Source: Bdellovibrio sp. GT3 (GTDB lineage Bacteria > Bdellovibrionota > Bdellovibrionia > Bdellovibrionales > Bdellovibrionaceae). Taken from it: a DNA stretch of 64,000 nt. Position 1 is the first letter of the stretch. The number at the start of each line of letters is the position of its first letter. Shown piece after piece: positions 32,015-40,921 of this stretch. Under the pieces are notes generated by a model that was given only the letters and a program-made list of their open reading frames with translations, was not told the DNA's origin and made no database searches. The stretch spans positions 1,396,001 to 1,460,000 of the forward strand of contig NZ_JBBNAD010000005.1 of assembly GCF_037996765.1 (NCBI RefSeq), read 5' to 3'. Position numbers and translations under genes: made by a program.

Positions 32015-34762
32015 ATGCGTATCCAGGAGTCTTGCACGTACTTGCTTATGTCGACGATACTTCTTTGCTCCTTGAGCACCCGCGCTCAAGTGCCCGCAGG
32101 TTCGTCGGACATCCAGTTAAACAATCTGAGAGTCACAAACAGAGCTCAGTGTGCGCTGGACTCCGAAATCCCGACAGATTCCGTGTTTTTGGTGGTTGAT
32201 GGCTATAACGCCGGAAAGCTTTCATATTCACTTGCGAAAAATATTGGGGCAGATACCACAGTAATGAGTACTGCAGGCATGCAGGATTTCAGAATTGCTG
32301 TCGCAACATTGACCAAAACGATTATCAATCGAATTATGGATGGCAGCCTGCCGCTGCTTCCATTAAATCTTAAGACTTCCAAACTTCAGGTTTATAATAC
32401 ACTGGCAGTTAAGTGTGATAAGAAATCTTATTGTCCTGAATTGAATTCGTATCTTTCACGTATCTGGGAAAACTCTCAAGGGGCTGGTGTCTCCTGGAGT
32501 AAAATCGATAACTTCACGGGCGCAAATTTTGTTAAGTCCAAGTCGCGGGATCGCGTCGCCTGTTCCTACCTGAAAAAGTTTTCGGGTCTACAGGGACATC
32601 TTCATACTTCGTTGTTGGATGCCGCCTCTTTGCAGGACATGGCTCAGTCCTACATCAACTCACAAAAGAACATCACTTCCTGTGAGGATCGTGATTCCAG
32701 TTTGGATTCACGCAATGCAATTATTCAACTGGATCTGAAAACAGACGGAGCCGGGGAATTTGCACAATATGGTTTTGATTTTTGGAATAGCGTAAAAGTG
32801 TATCTGTCCTTTGCCTGGAGATATTCGCTTATTCCGTCGCAAGTCAGCCCGCAAATGGGCGAGATATTTAAATCCATTGCTTTGGAAGAGTCTGTGATGA
32901 TGGTTCCAAATGGATGTAAAAGTGTTGAGAAACCCTCCTGCGATGCGGAGACATTGTCTTTAAATAGTATTCGCGAGCTGGCCAAATCTGGTAACAATCC
33001 AATTGATTCATTTAAAGAAAACCCTGAAGGTCCGGAAAAGGGCGCGGTCAATAACGGTGCTCGTTCGGTGAACGAGGATTTCCTGGGCACACGCAGCTAT
33101 CAGGAAGCCGCTGACTGGGTTGAAAACTTTCGAAAAAACTTCGTTCAAAATCGTGGTTCCATGAAAAATCGTCTGCAAAGCTCCATTCAGTTTTTGAATG
33201 TGATGTCAGGGGCGATGACGGCACCGGAGCTGGCGGAATTTGTTAAGCCTTTGGCTTTCGTCGGCAACTACAGCAAAACCCATCGTGATGAGCTTTATTA
33301 TCTATGTACTGAGACTCGTCTGGCGGCTGACCAACGCTTGGACTTTATGAAGTCCGGCATCGACAAAGTTAAAAATCTTTCCGTCATGAAAAAAGCATTC
33401 GAAGTCTCGCCAAAGTCGCTGGATCAAATGTCTGAATATTTTGACAGTGCTGGCCGCCAGATTGTGGGATTTTGTGATTCTTTGGAAACTCAAAACATCT
33501 GGAATGTCGCTGGCTATCAGGTGAACAAAGATGGTTTCAAACCCTGGGTTAAAGAGCTTTTAAATATTCCTCAGACGGAAGTGCCAGCAGTCGTTGATAC
33601 CGCACCATCGTTGTATGGACAAGCGGCTCTATTGCTGTGGGATAAAAGCAAGCCGGCGGAAGGTGGCAATATCATTTGTGCTTCCGGTATCGACTGCGCC
33701 CGCAAGATGACGAAAGCGATGGTGGATCTGTATGCCATTTCCAAGTATGCCGATGCCTTTCTTCCGGTATCCTCCACAGTGTCATCGCCGGATGTTTTCA
33801 ATCCATATGCGGAGTTAAAGGCATGCAAAATCTATGATCCTTGGTACCAAACCCGCAGAGCGAACAAACGCCTCTTTGCGGATCTTACCAGCACGGCGCT
33901 ATTTGGTTGGAATGCATTGCCTCTTTATGTTGACGTGGACTTTTCGGCTCCTAAGGTCACCAGTCTAAAGCAGATGATAGACAATGGGACCGTCAAGTTT
34001 GATCCGGTTCTGCAAAAATCAAAAATGCAGTACTCAATCCTGGCAGATTTCGGTCCCTTGGTGGGCGCACCTTGTGCAGTTTCCATTGCGCCGAACAGTG
34101 CCAAGGCCTTCAACTTTTATGCTTTCAATGGCATCACTATGAACTACTGTGATTCCCGTTCCAATGGAACCTCGATCGGCGAGGTGAGTGGAAATGTAAA
34201 TAACAATCAGCCCAAGTCGCGGGCCTACTGCGGTGGTTGTTCAATCAACTTTGTGGGTGTGACTTCAAGTGCGGCGATGACCTCTGGTGGGTGGCTGCCG
34301 GTAAATCCAATCAAGCTGGGAATTTACTTTTTCAGATCCATCCATCGTTTCGTTCAGGCAAAAAAGGATAAAGTTAATATCCCGCTAGCTCAGGAAGTTA
34401 ACCTGAAAAAAGCTGCTGAAACATATCAGAAATACGGATTCATTCCAGAACATTGCGTAGAGCAGTTAGGTGCGGGCGTTGGTTGCTATCACAGTATCTG
34501 TGCTGCCAAAGCCGCTGACTTTTTTGAAAAAACCACGGGCCGGAAGGTTGAAGAGTTGGTGCCGGATACATCGGCACCTACCACCTCCTCAATCACCAAG
34601 GCAGTCATTATCAAATCATCTCTATGTTCAGGTGAGGTTCGCTTGAAGTTCAACTGCAGTGATGATGGCAAAAAGTTTTCTACCTACGATCGATTCGGCG
34701 GAATGTACGGTCGTACGAAGGAATGCCGCGATGCTATCGGGCAGAATTTCTGGGGGCGCTAA
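32015..34762 (+). CDS. Very large exported Cys-rich protein, cassette gene 2
   Basis: A 915-residue protein, well placed behind AGGAG. The N-terminus (MRIQESCTYLLMSTILLCSLSTRA) is a signal peptide. The rest contains more than 25 cysteines, spread along the chain (SYCPEL, ASGIDCARKM, RAYCGGCSIN, VGCYHSICAAK), which implies a disulfide-stabilised periplasmic or extracellular protein. The middle (about 270-550) is largely helical; the C-terminal third is mixed. There is no membrane helix beyond the signal and no barrel-like C-terminus. I recognise no domain. Its stop shares a base with the start of the next gene, so the two are coupled. Confidence 0.82.
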   Translation: MRIQESCTYLLMSTILLCSLSTRAQVPAGSSDIQLNNLRVTNRAQCALDSEIPTDSVFLVVDGYNAGKLSYSLAKNIGADTTVMSTAGMQDFRIAVATLTKTIINRIMDGSLPLLPLNLKTSKLQVYNTLAVKCDKKSYCPELNSYLSRIWENSQGAGVSWSKIDNFTGANFVKSKSRDRVACSYLKKFSGLQGHLHTSLLDAASLQDMAQSYINSQKNITSCEDRDSSLDSRNAIIQLDLKTDGAGEFAQYGFDFWNSVKVYLSFAWRYSLIPSQVSPQMGEIFKSIALEESVMMVPNGCKSVEKPSCDAETLSLNSIRELAKSGNNPIDSFKENPEGPEKGAVNNGARSVNEDFLGTRSYQEAADWVENFRKNFVQNRGSMKNRLQSSIQFLNVMSGAMTAPELAEFVKPLAFVGNYSKTHRDELYYLCTETRLAADQRLDFMKSGIDKVKNLSVMKKAFEVSPKSLDQMSEYFDSAGRQIVGFCDSLETQNIWNVAGYQVNKDGFKPWVKELLNIPQTEVPAVVDTAPSLYGQAALLLWDKSKPAEGGNIICASGIDCARKMTKAMVDLYAISKYADAFLPVSSTVSSPDVFNPYAELKACKIYDPWYQTRRANKRLFADLTSTALFGWNALPLYVDVDFSAPKVTSLKQMIDNGTVKFDPVLQKSKMQYSILADFGPLVGAPCAVSIAPNSAKAFNFYAFNGITMNYCDSRSNGTSIGEVSGNVNNNQPKSRAYCGGCSINFVGVTSSAAMTSGGWLPVNPIKLGIYFFRSIHRFVQAKKDKVNIPLAQEVNLKKAAETYQKYGFIPEHCVEQLGAGVGCYHSICAAKAADFFEKTTGRKVEELVPDTSAPTTSSITKAVIIKSSLCSGEVRLKFNCSDDGKKFSTYDRFGGMYGRTKECRDAIGQNFWGR

Positions 34763-35358
34763 TGAAAGTCTTCTTATTCGCGGCATTCTTTCTTTTTCAA
34801 ATATCCTCGGCATCAGCTTTCGTCGTTGAAAGTGGATACGTGCAAAAGTTAAGTGGGCAATATGCCAAAGCAACCAAAATCAGTTGTGATGACAGCAGTA
34901 CAGATTATTGCCGGCAGATTTGCGGCGATTTGAAGCAATGTCAAAGACTGGAGCCGTTTTGCAGAAACTGCGCCGGGACAACGTCGCCACTTTTGCGTCA
35001 ACTATTCACAGAGCTGTCCAGAGTGTTTTCGATCCAGACTAAACTTTCAGATATTCGACCCTTGGTGAATTTCCTGTCGGGGGGGCGCTATGTCCTGTTG
35101 GATCTGAACAGCGTATTTAACTACTACACACCTGTGGGCGGAGAAGCATTTCAAGCGGAGCTGGCTCAGTTCTGTGGTGCCAGTGCAAATCAGGCACTAC
35201 TGGCTGTTTCACTGGATGAGGTGAATCAACCCCAGAAGCTTAATTACGTTCTTTGCCGGGATGAATCCGGAAGAACAGCAGCATTTGATGTGGCACCAAG
35301 AATTCCTGAATTAGGAATGCCACTTTTGAAAACTCAAATTTATTTCAATTTAAACTGA
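34762..35358 (+). CDS. Exported Cys-rich protein, cassette gene 3
   Basis: A 198-residue protein with a signal peptide (MKVFLFAAFFLFQISSASA). The mature N-terminus is a compact cysteine knot-like stretch with seven cysteines in about 40 residues (ISCDD, YCRQICGDLKQC, PFCRNC). The remainder alternates helix and strand, with two more cysteines. It overlaps the 915-residue gene by one base (TAATG), which suggests that the two products act together, perhaps as subunit and accessory protein. No family recognised. Confidence 0.82.
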   Translation: MKVFLFAAFFLFQISSASAFVVESGYVQKLSGQYAKATKISCDDSSTDYCRQICGDLKQCQRLEPFCRNCAGTTSPLLRQLFTELSRVFSIQTKLSDIRPLVNFLSGGRYVLLDLNSVFNYYTPVGGEAFQAELAQFCGASANQALLAVSLDEVNQPQKLNYVLCRDESGRTAAFDVAPRIPELGMPLLKTQIYFNLN

Positions 35359-35404
35359 AAATATCAGTTTAATTAAACAGCCCTTGAATGGGAAGGAGAA
35401 CAAC

Positions 35405-36538
35405 ATGAAACGTTTTGTGAAAGGTTTGGCTGCAACGGCTATAACCTTCATGGCGATCCAAGCGAACGCCGTACAGGTAACTTACACATTCCGAGTGAAC
35501 AGCTCGGGACCAAGCATCTATCCGTGTAATGCGGGTCTATTGACAGAAAACCCTTATAAAGGTGACAAAGCAATTTGCTACACTTCAGACACTCATGAAG
35601 CGTGTGATCCTGATTGCGTTGGCGTGGATTGTAAAGGTAATGGCAATGGTAAAGACGGTCCAAACTTGCCAGATCCAAAACCGTACTTTGCAAACCTATT
35701 TAATGGCGGTGGACACCATGGGCCTCCGGGCGGACATAACCCTCCTGGTCATCAAGGTCCTCCAAGAAAGAACGTCTGCGAATGTACAACTGAAGCGGGT
35801 CGTGAAAACGGAAACTACATCCACGCGACTTACGTTCCATGGGGTCAAGGCGCAGATCCACACAAAGACGTGATTTCTGGTCAAAGCCCGTACTTTGCAC
35901 ACGTATTCCCGGGTGAAGTGGATGCATACAAAAATGTATTGCAAACATTGTCTTTCAACTTGGGTTCCGAGCTGTATACAGCGAAATACTTCGTTGATAT
36001 CTGCTACCGTGGTTCACAAATTGATTACGGCACTATCAACACTGGTTGGAACATCCTTGCAGAAACTGCTGTGACAGATTTCGGTTATGCACCATCAGGC
36101 GAAGGTTACAGCAAACTTGCTGACCTTGAGATGAAAGCTTACGTGATCTGCACAACGCAAAATAAAACTTGCGAACACGGCAACTGTAATGACTACGACA
36201 CACAAATCAACTCGTCTGAAGTGGCTCAATACAACACTTCATTCTTGCAGTACTTGAACCAAGGTAAATTCAATTACTATGACAAGTCTGACTGGGAAGA
36301 TGCAAAAGGCAGCTTTACTCAATTGATCGACAACAAGAATGTCGACTTGGGTAACCACGCAGCCGCTAAATTCTGCAAAATCCGTTACGTTTACTCTGAG
36401 ACAAATGGCTTGGATAAAAACAAAGCGAAACACAGAAAATGGCAAAAACATGGCGCTAACATCTGCACGCACACGAAAGTCGAAATGGCTTCCATGGGCA
36501 ACTGCACAAACTGCGATCATGGTCACAAAAATCACTAG
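35405..36538 (+). CDS. Exported protein with Gly/His/Pro linker, cassette gene 4
   Basis: A 377-residue protein with AAGGAG six bases upstream and a signal peptide cut after about residue 22 (MAIQANA). Domain order: a beta-rich start with CNAGLL (41-46), several cysteines, a collagen-like Gly/His/Pro segment (101-120), CEC (125-127), then LGSELYTAKYFVDICYRGSQ (186-205), and a Cys/His-rich C-terminus (NCTNCDHGHKNH). The CNA, C-x-C and LGSE...CY-x-GSQ series recurs in cassette gene 6. Codon use looks more uniform (AAA, AAC, GGT, CCA) than in its neighbours, suggesting high expression and a structural role. Confidence 0.83.
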   Translation: MKRFVKGLAATAITFMAIQANAVQVTYTFRVNSSGPSIYPCNAGLLTENPYKGDKAICYTSDTHEACDPDCVGVDCKGNGNGKDGPNLPDPKPYFANLFNGGGHHGPPGGHNPPGHQGPPRKNVCECTTEAGRENGNYIHATYVPWGQGADPHKDVISGQSPYFAHVFPGEVDAYKNVLQTLSFNLGSELYTAKYFVDICYRGSQIDYGTINTGWNILAETAVTDFGYAPSGEGYSKLADLEMKAYVICTTQNKTCEHGNCNDYDTQINSSEVAQYNTSFLQYLNQGKFNYYDKSDWEDAKGSFTQLIDNKNVDLGNHAAAKFCKIRYVYSETNGLDKNKAKHRKWQKHGANICTHTKVEMASMGNCTNCDHGHKNH

Positions 36539-36568
36539 TTAATTTGATTCTCAGAAGGAGAGCGCACT

Positions 36569-38161
36569 ATGTCCCTTGTTAAACTCAAAGCACATTCTGA
36601 AGGCGGCGGCGGCCGCTGGTCTCTTCTTCTGGGGGTTTTATTAGCCCTTTGCAGTCAGCATGTAAATGCTGGCTGTGTGGTGGATAATGACGACCGTATT
36701 GAGATCAATATCTCCCCCGAGAGTCGCTCTTGGGGGGATTTTAAAGGACAACAGCTGATCCCTGCGTCGCGAGTCTACAAGTGTCAGGAGGATGCAGGAC
36801 GATATCTGATGATTACATTGGGCGCGACCCAATGGACTCATTCCACAGAAGTTAAAGACACGTATATCTTTGACAACTATGAACCGGAACAATGTTCCAT
36901 TCAGAATTCCAAATCATTCAGCTCGTATTCGGCACAAAGAACCAAGGCGAACTTCAGCCGTCAGTTCAAATTTATCCGAAACTGTTTCGATATGCGCGTG
37001 ATCGATATCGCCGGAGCCCCCATCGTCGCCAAAGAAGATCAGGAATACTGCCAGATCGAAAGACGACCGGATGGAGCTCTTATTCTGCGCGGTGATATGT
37101 GCTTCCTAAAAATCCGAGGGCAAAATCAATTTGCTATTCAACCTATTTTAAGAAACGAATGCCTGGAGTCGGACTATCTTGAATCGATGGGCATTCAGGC
37201 CCAGGACATCTATGGCAACATGAATATTTTGACGACGGGGGACGACACTGGCTATAGCACCGACGTCGAAAATATCGGAAGCCGTTCAGTGCATGTGAAT
37301 ATAACCCCTAACGCGAAACTTTTGAATTTGTCAGAGGATTTCGGCACTGGAGTTCCGCGTTTTACCACTCACTACAATATCAACGCGGATTGGGGCGATT
37401 TGAAAATTAAAACTGACTTTGAAAACAAAACTGAAATCGACCTGTCATTTTTCGTGTCAAATCTTGCGCAGGAAAAATGCGAGGGTAACGCTTGCACCAG
37501 TTCATCGAATTTCACGCAGCCATTTGTAGGCCAGGTGGAATTGTATAAAATTAGTGGTGTGAAAACACCGAAATTGGTTGAAGAGTGGTGGGATGGCGGT
37601 TTGGTGCCACCGAACTGGCAGGGTTTCGTAAAAGGAATTCGCTACCGAGTGGACGATGCGGTTGTCGCAGCAGATGGCCGGTACCGCCTGGTTGCCACCT
37701 TTCAGGATCCGACGGATGATTATGCGATATTCCTGAGTGGTCTTCGCCAAATGGTGTTGCGCATGTATGATGTGACGGGCTCCACGGTGGGGATCGATAA
37801 TCTTCCGGCCATTTCGACTTTACAAACATTGGGTGCAATTCCTGAATTCACAGGGTTGGTGCCTCTGAATCAAAACAATCAAGCAGTGGATTTGGCCGAG
37901 ACCCTAAAAGGACTTGAAGCGATTATCAGCTCCACAGTGTGGCCGCCATATTACGATTCTGTTTGTGATGGGGCAAAGTGCGTGAAGCTGGGAAAAAGAA
38001 AGTTTCATCAGCGCCTGGTCATGGAGTTTACGGTCCGTCGCCCGCGTTACGAGGGTGAAGACGTCGGTATCGAGGACGTGCGCATGCAAAAAATATCGCC
38101 GATCTTTAATAGTTATCCGATGCAAAAAGCTGAATTCGCAAAACTTCGCTGTGGAGAATAG
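36569..38161 (+). CDS. Exported protein of 530 residues, cassette gene 5
   Basis: Well placed behind AAGGAG. The N-terminus has an unusually long polar leader with a GGGG run before the hydrophobic core (WSLLLGVLLALCSQHVNAG), still a plausible signal peptide. The mature protein is rich in beta strands (RIEINISPES, GRYLMITLGA, SVHVNITPNAK, DLKIKTDFENKTEIDLSFFV) with about twelve cysteines, mostly in the first half. The C-terminal half (PKLVEEWWDGG, LVATFQDPTDDYAIFL) could be a second sandwich domain. No family recognised. It ends three bases before cassette gene 6. Confidence 0.8.
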   Translation: MSLVKLKAHSEGGGGRWSLLLGVLLALCSQHVNAGCVVDNDDRIEINISPESRSWGDFKGQQLIPASRVYKCQEDAGRYLMITLGATQWTHSTEVKDTYIFDNYEPEQCSIQNSKSFSSYSAQRTKANFSRQFKFIRNCFDMRVIDIAGAPIVAKEDQEYCQIERRPDGALILRGDMCFLKIRGQNQFAIQPILRNECLESDYLESMGIQAQDIYGNMNILTTGDDTGYSTDVENIGSRSVHVNITPNAKLLNLSEDFGTGVPRFTTHYNINADWGDLKIKTDFENKTEIDLSFFVSNLAQEKCEGNACTSSSNFTQPFVGQVELYKISGVKTPKLVEEWWDGGLVPPNWQGFVKGIRYRVDDAVVAADGRYRLVATFQDPTDDYAIFLSGLRQMVLRMYDVTGSTVGIDNLPAISTLQTLGAIPEFTGLVPLNQNNQAVDLAETLKGLEAIISSTVWPPYYDSVCDGAKCVKLGKRKFHQRLVMEFTVRRPRYEGEDVGIEDVRMQKISPIFNSYPMQKAEFAKLRCGE

Positions 38162-38164
38162 GCA

Positions 38165-39040
38165 ATGAAGAATCTGGTTGGCGTATTGATTCTATTGTTC
38201 TCGTTCGCGACTCGTGCCGAGGTTAATATCCAGACGGCCGTGGATAACACGACAGGGGAGGAGCTTTTCCTTTGCAACGCAAGTCTGCGCCATTCGATTT
38301 TGCAGAATGAGCAGGAGTGTTTAAATCTGGAAAATGGCGAATACTGCAGTCCCCAGACGGCCGACCCCAAAAAAGGACCATGTGTTTGTCGCTCCAAAAC
38401 CAACTATGGAGATCAAATACTGGCCTGGGACAATCAGGGTGACTACAAAAGCATCATCGGTGCAAATGACTGGAACAATCTGGTCGAATCGTCGTTGATG
38501 TTTAAAAATAAGGTCAATCGCCTGGAAATACTTCTGGGAAGCGAAAACCTGGGGGCCGAGTATGCGGTTCGCTTTTGCTATCTGGGGTCCCAAGAGGTTC
38601 TGCAAAAGCAGGGAACGGTGACGACTGACATTTCACAAGGGAAGTATCTGGTGGACGTGTCGTTGGCGGGTGGTAACTACAGTCAGGCATTGGATAAGGT
38701 CTCATTTGCCTACCAATGCGACTATCGCCAGCGGGGTGGGCAATCAGCACCTCGGCGTAAGAACGAGCTGCCGTCGGGCGGAGTTTTCGAGAAGGATGAC
38801 AGCGCGGAATCCACTATCTTCGGAAATGGTTCAGGTGCTCGGCCTGGTGCAATTAATTTTTTACAGAAAGCCATCTCCCTGAACTCCATTACAGCACAGG
38901 TGCCGCGCTTCTGTGTGTTTGAGTTCAAATTCAAAGAGTTGTCAGGCAAAAGCCTGGGCAGAAATATCAATGCCAGTCAGGTGAATTTCACCGGGAAACT
39001 TAGAATCTGTAAGCAGGGTACGTGCCCTTCTGGATTTTAG
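38165..39040 (+). CDS. Exported protein related to cassette gene 4, cassette gene 6
   Basis: A 291-residue protein with a signal peptide (MKNLVGVLILLFSFATRA). It repeats the layout of the 35405-36538 product: LCNASL (36-41), a Cys-rich stretch, CVC (73-75), and LGSENLGAEYAVRFCYLGSQ (124-143). A Gly/Ser-rich linker (about 205-230) leads to a short C-terminal beta domain with two cysteines. It lacks the Gly/His/Pro segment. Last gene of the cassette; a terminator follows within 15 bases. Confidence 0.82.
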   Translation: MKNLVGVLILLFSFATRAEVNIQTAVDNTTGEELFLCNASLRHSILQNEQECLNLENGEYCSPQTADPKKGPCVCRSKTNYGDQILAWDNQGDYKSIIGANDWNNLVESSLMFKNKVNRLEILLGSENLGAEYAVRFCYLGSQEVLQKQGTVTTDISQGKYLVDVSLAGGNYSQALDKVSFAYQCDYRQRGGQSAPRRKNELPSGGVFEKDDSAESTIFGNGSGARPGAINFLQKAISLNSITAQVPRFCVFEFKFKELSGKSLGRNINASQVNFTGKLRICKQGTCPSGF

Positions 39041-39051
39041 AGACGGCAGAA

Positions 39052-39083
39052 TAAAAAAATCCCGCTTCATCAGCGGGATTTTT
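39052..39083. terminator. Bidirectional Rho-independent terminator
   Basis: AAAAAAATCCCGCT and AGCGGGATTTTTT around a five-base loop; it closes the exported-protein cassette and the convergent dioxygenase-like gene. Confidence 0.92.
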
Positions 39084-39103
39084 TCAGATTCTAAATTTAA
39101 AAG

Positions 39104-39868
39104 CTATTTGCCCTGAGCTTTAGCGGCCATGTCGATCATGATTTTATCGCAGGCTTCCAAGTCAGCTTCAGTGATTTCGTAGACTTCTTTGTCACCAAGA
39201 TATTTCCAAAGCGCTTCCATAGTTTCTTTCGGAAGGAAGGAAAGTACGTTGCCAGATTGGTACTCGCGCTCTTTTTCGTCGTAAAGACCCAAGAACGTTT
39301 CGTCACGGAACCAGCTTTGTTTGTTGGCTTTTTGAATTGTTGCCAATTCATCGTCTGATGGATCACGTTGCAGGAATTCAAAGAAGAAACCAGATGGCTT
39401 GGCGCCTGGTAAGTACCACTCACCAGAGAACACTTGGATCAGGTTTTCATGATCGTCTTTTAGGATTGGTGTTACGAACTGAACACCGCGTTCAACCATG
39501 TGTTTATGGAAAGCGATCAAATCCGGAGTGCGCAATGCCACGTGCTGAAGATGAGCCGTGTTTTCGTGGCCATCCAACATTTGACGAACGTGAGAAGGTT
39601 GATCTTTAGGCTCAGAAGGTTGAACCAATGCAAAGATCGTGTTTAGAGGATCGCCAGCTTTTGGTTCCCAAGTTCCCACGCGAGTCGCGTAAGTCATGGA
39701 AACGTCTTTTGCGCCGTTTTGGCCTTTACGTTTTTTTTCGTACAAAAGGTCGTCAGGAGTTGTTCCGAAAATGTTACGGAAAACTACGTAGGAAAGTTTG
39801 TAGAGTTTTGGGTGGAACAACATTGTCATGTGATCCACAGCAAAATTCATAAATGGTTTTTTAGTCAT
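39104..39868 (-). CDS. 4-hydroxyphenylpyruvate dioxygenase-like (VOC) protein
   Basis: A 254-residue vicinal-oxygen-chelate protein. The three iron ligands expected for HPPD-type enzymes are visible: His in AVDHMTM (near 13), His in HLQHVALRT (near 110) and Glu in GFFFEFLQRD (near 165). The text LQHVALRTPDLIAFHKHMVERGVQF matches the HPPD C-terminal domain. It is clearly shorter than normal HPPD (about 360), lacking most of the N-terminal half-domain. It may be a specialised homologue on another alpha-keto acid. The C-terminus is helical. Monocistronic. Confidence 0.77.
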   Translation of the reverse strand: MTKKPFMNFAVDHMTMLFHPKLYKLSYVVFRNIFGTTPDDLLYEKKRKGQNGAKDVSMTYATRVGTWEPKAGDPLNTIFALVQPSEPKDQPSHVRQMLDGHENTAHLQHVALRTPDLIAFHKHMVERGVQFVTPILKDDHENLIQVFSGEWYLPGAKPSGFFFEFLQRDPSDDELATIQKANKQSWFRDETFLGLYDEKEREYQSGNVLSFLPKETMEALWKYLGDKEVYEITEADLEACDKIMIDMAAKAQGK

Positions 39869-39967
39869 GAATAAGCCTCCTGGAATGGCTCCGATAGTAG
39901 GAATGCTTATTCACTGGGTCAAGGTGAAAGGCTCTTTTCGTCCTCTGAAGCAGCATGACATAGGGTA

Positions 39968-40390
39968 TTAACCAACCCCGGTGGACCGACGCGGTTTTTT
40001 CTTAAGCCCGTGGGAGGCCAGATACTCGTCTGTTTTGGCACTGACTTCTTCAATACCGCCCGGTGTGTTTTGAAAAGAAGAGCCCAATTCGCCGCGAGGA
40101 CTGTCTTCGGATCCACGATCAGGGAGGCCACGCAGGGAGGAATCCAACGCATCCGCTGCCAGGTTCATCTGATCAAGGACGTCCCGTTCACCGCGAATAA
40201 AGTCTGAAGGTAAATCCTCCAAAGACTCAAAGGAGCGGTCGGTATTCTTCATGGCTTTTTTTAAATCTTTGACGTCGACTTTGGAGGTTTGATCCTTGTC
40301 GCTCAGGATGTTGCTTTCATCCATGTGATTATTGGTCGCCTCACCTTGGTGAAGACCTGAAAAAGAGGGGTTCGGATTGGGAGCAGTCAT
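39968..40390 (-). CDS. Small hydrophilic protein of unknown function
   Basis: A 140-residue protein, started at 40390 where GGAGG precedes an ATG; the open frame continues upstream without a site. The sequence is strongly polar, low in hydrophobics and likely disordered (SFSGLHQGEATNNHMDES, RGSEDSPRGELGSSFQ), and ends in a basic tail. No signal peptide. No family recognised. Confidence 0.62.
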   Translation of the reverse strand: MTAPNPNPSFSGLHQGEATNNHMDESNILSDKDQTSKVDVKDLKKAMKNTDRSFESLEDLPSDFIRGERDVLDQMNLAADALDSSLRGLPDRGSEDSPRGELGSSFQNTPGGIEEVSAKTDEYLASHGLKKKPRRSTGVG

Positions 40391-40470
40391 AACGACCTCC
40401 AGGATATTGCTTACGCCCTCATTATAATGCAATTTTACTTTTCGCTAATTTGATTAACGACAGAAGTCCA

Positions 40471-40734
40471 TCAGACATCACGCAGGATGTGAGAGGCCTC
40501 TACGTTTGCATCCCAATCCACCGTCAGACCAATTAACGGCTTTTCCTGCATCACGGAGCTGCCTTTCAGGATATCCGCAAAGTAGATTGATTCCTCCTGA
40601 ATGATGGTCACCAATTGACTGTAATAGAGGGGAGCGAGCTCGTTTCCGCATTCGCATACAAAAAGTGACTGGTCGTGTTTGGTATGAACCGTGCCACAGT
40701 GCTGGCAACGGCGAAAGTGCCTTTTGTTTTCCAT
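40471..40734 (-). CDS. Small zinc-ribbon protein
   Basis: An 87-residue protein whose first 30 residues form a treble-clef or zinc-ribbon-like unit with Cys10, Cys13, Cys27 and Cys29 (RRCQHCG, FVCECGNEL). The C-terminal part is mixed and unrecognised. Probably a cytoplasmic nucleic-acid- or protein-binding adaptor, by inference only. Confidence 0.65.
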   Translation of the reverse strand: MENKRHFRRCQHCGTVHTKHDQSLFVCECGNELAPLYYSQLVTIIQEESIYFADILKGSSVMQEKPLIGLTVDWDANVEASHILRDV

Positions 40735-40921
40735 ATACGTACCTCATTAGTAGATAGGTCTAGGATAGGCGTCCTTGGTCCGGTCCACAATACGTTGTCT
40801 CAATAAAACTGGAGATCTTTTAAACAACTGTTCCGTTCATGAGACTCCATAGGAAAAATACGGGGTCCAGTTCGTCCCTGAGACACTTCATTTCCCGAAT
40901 TGAAACACCGATTAGAACTAC

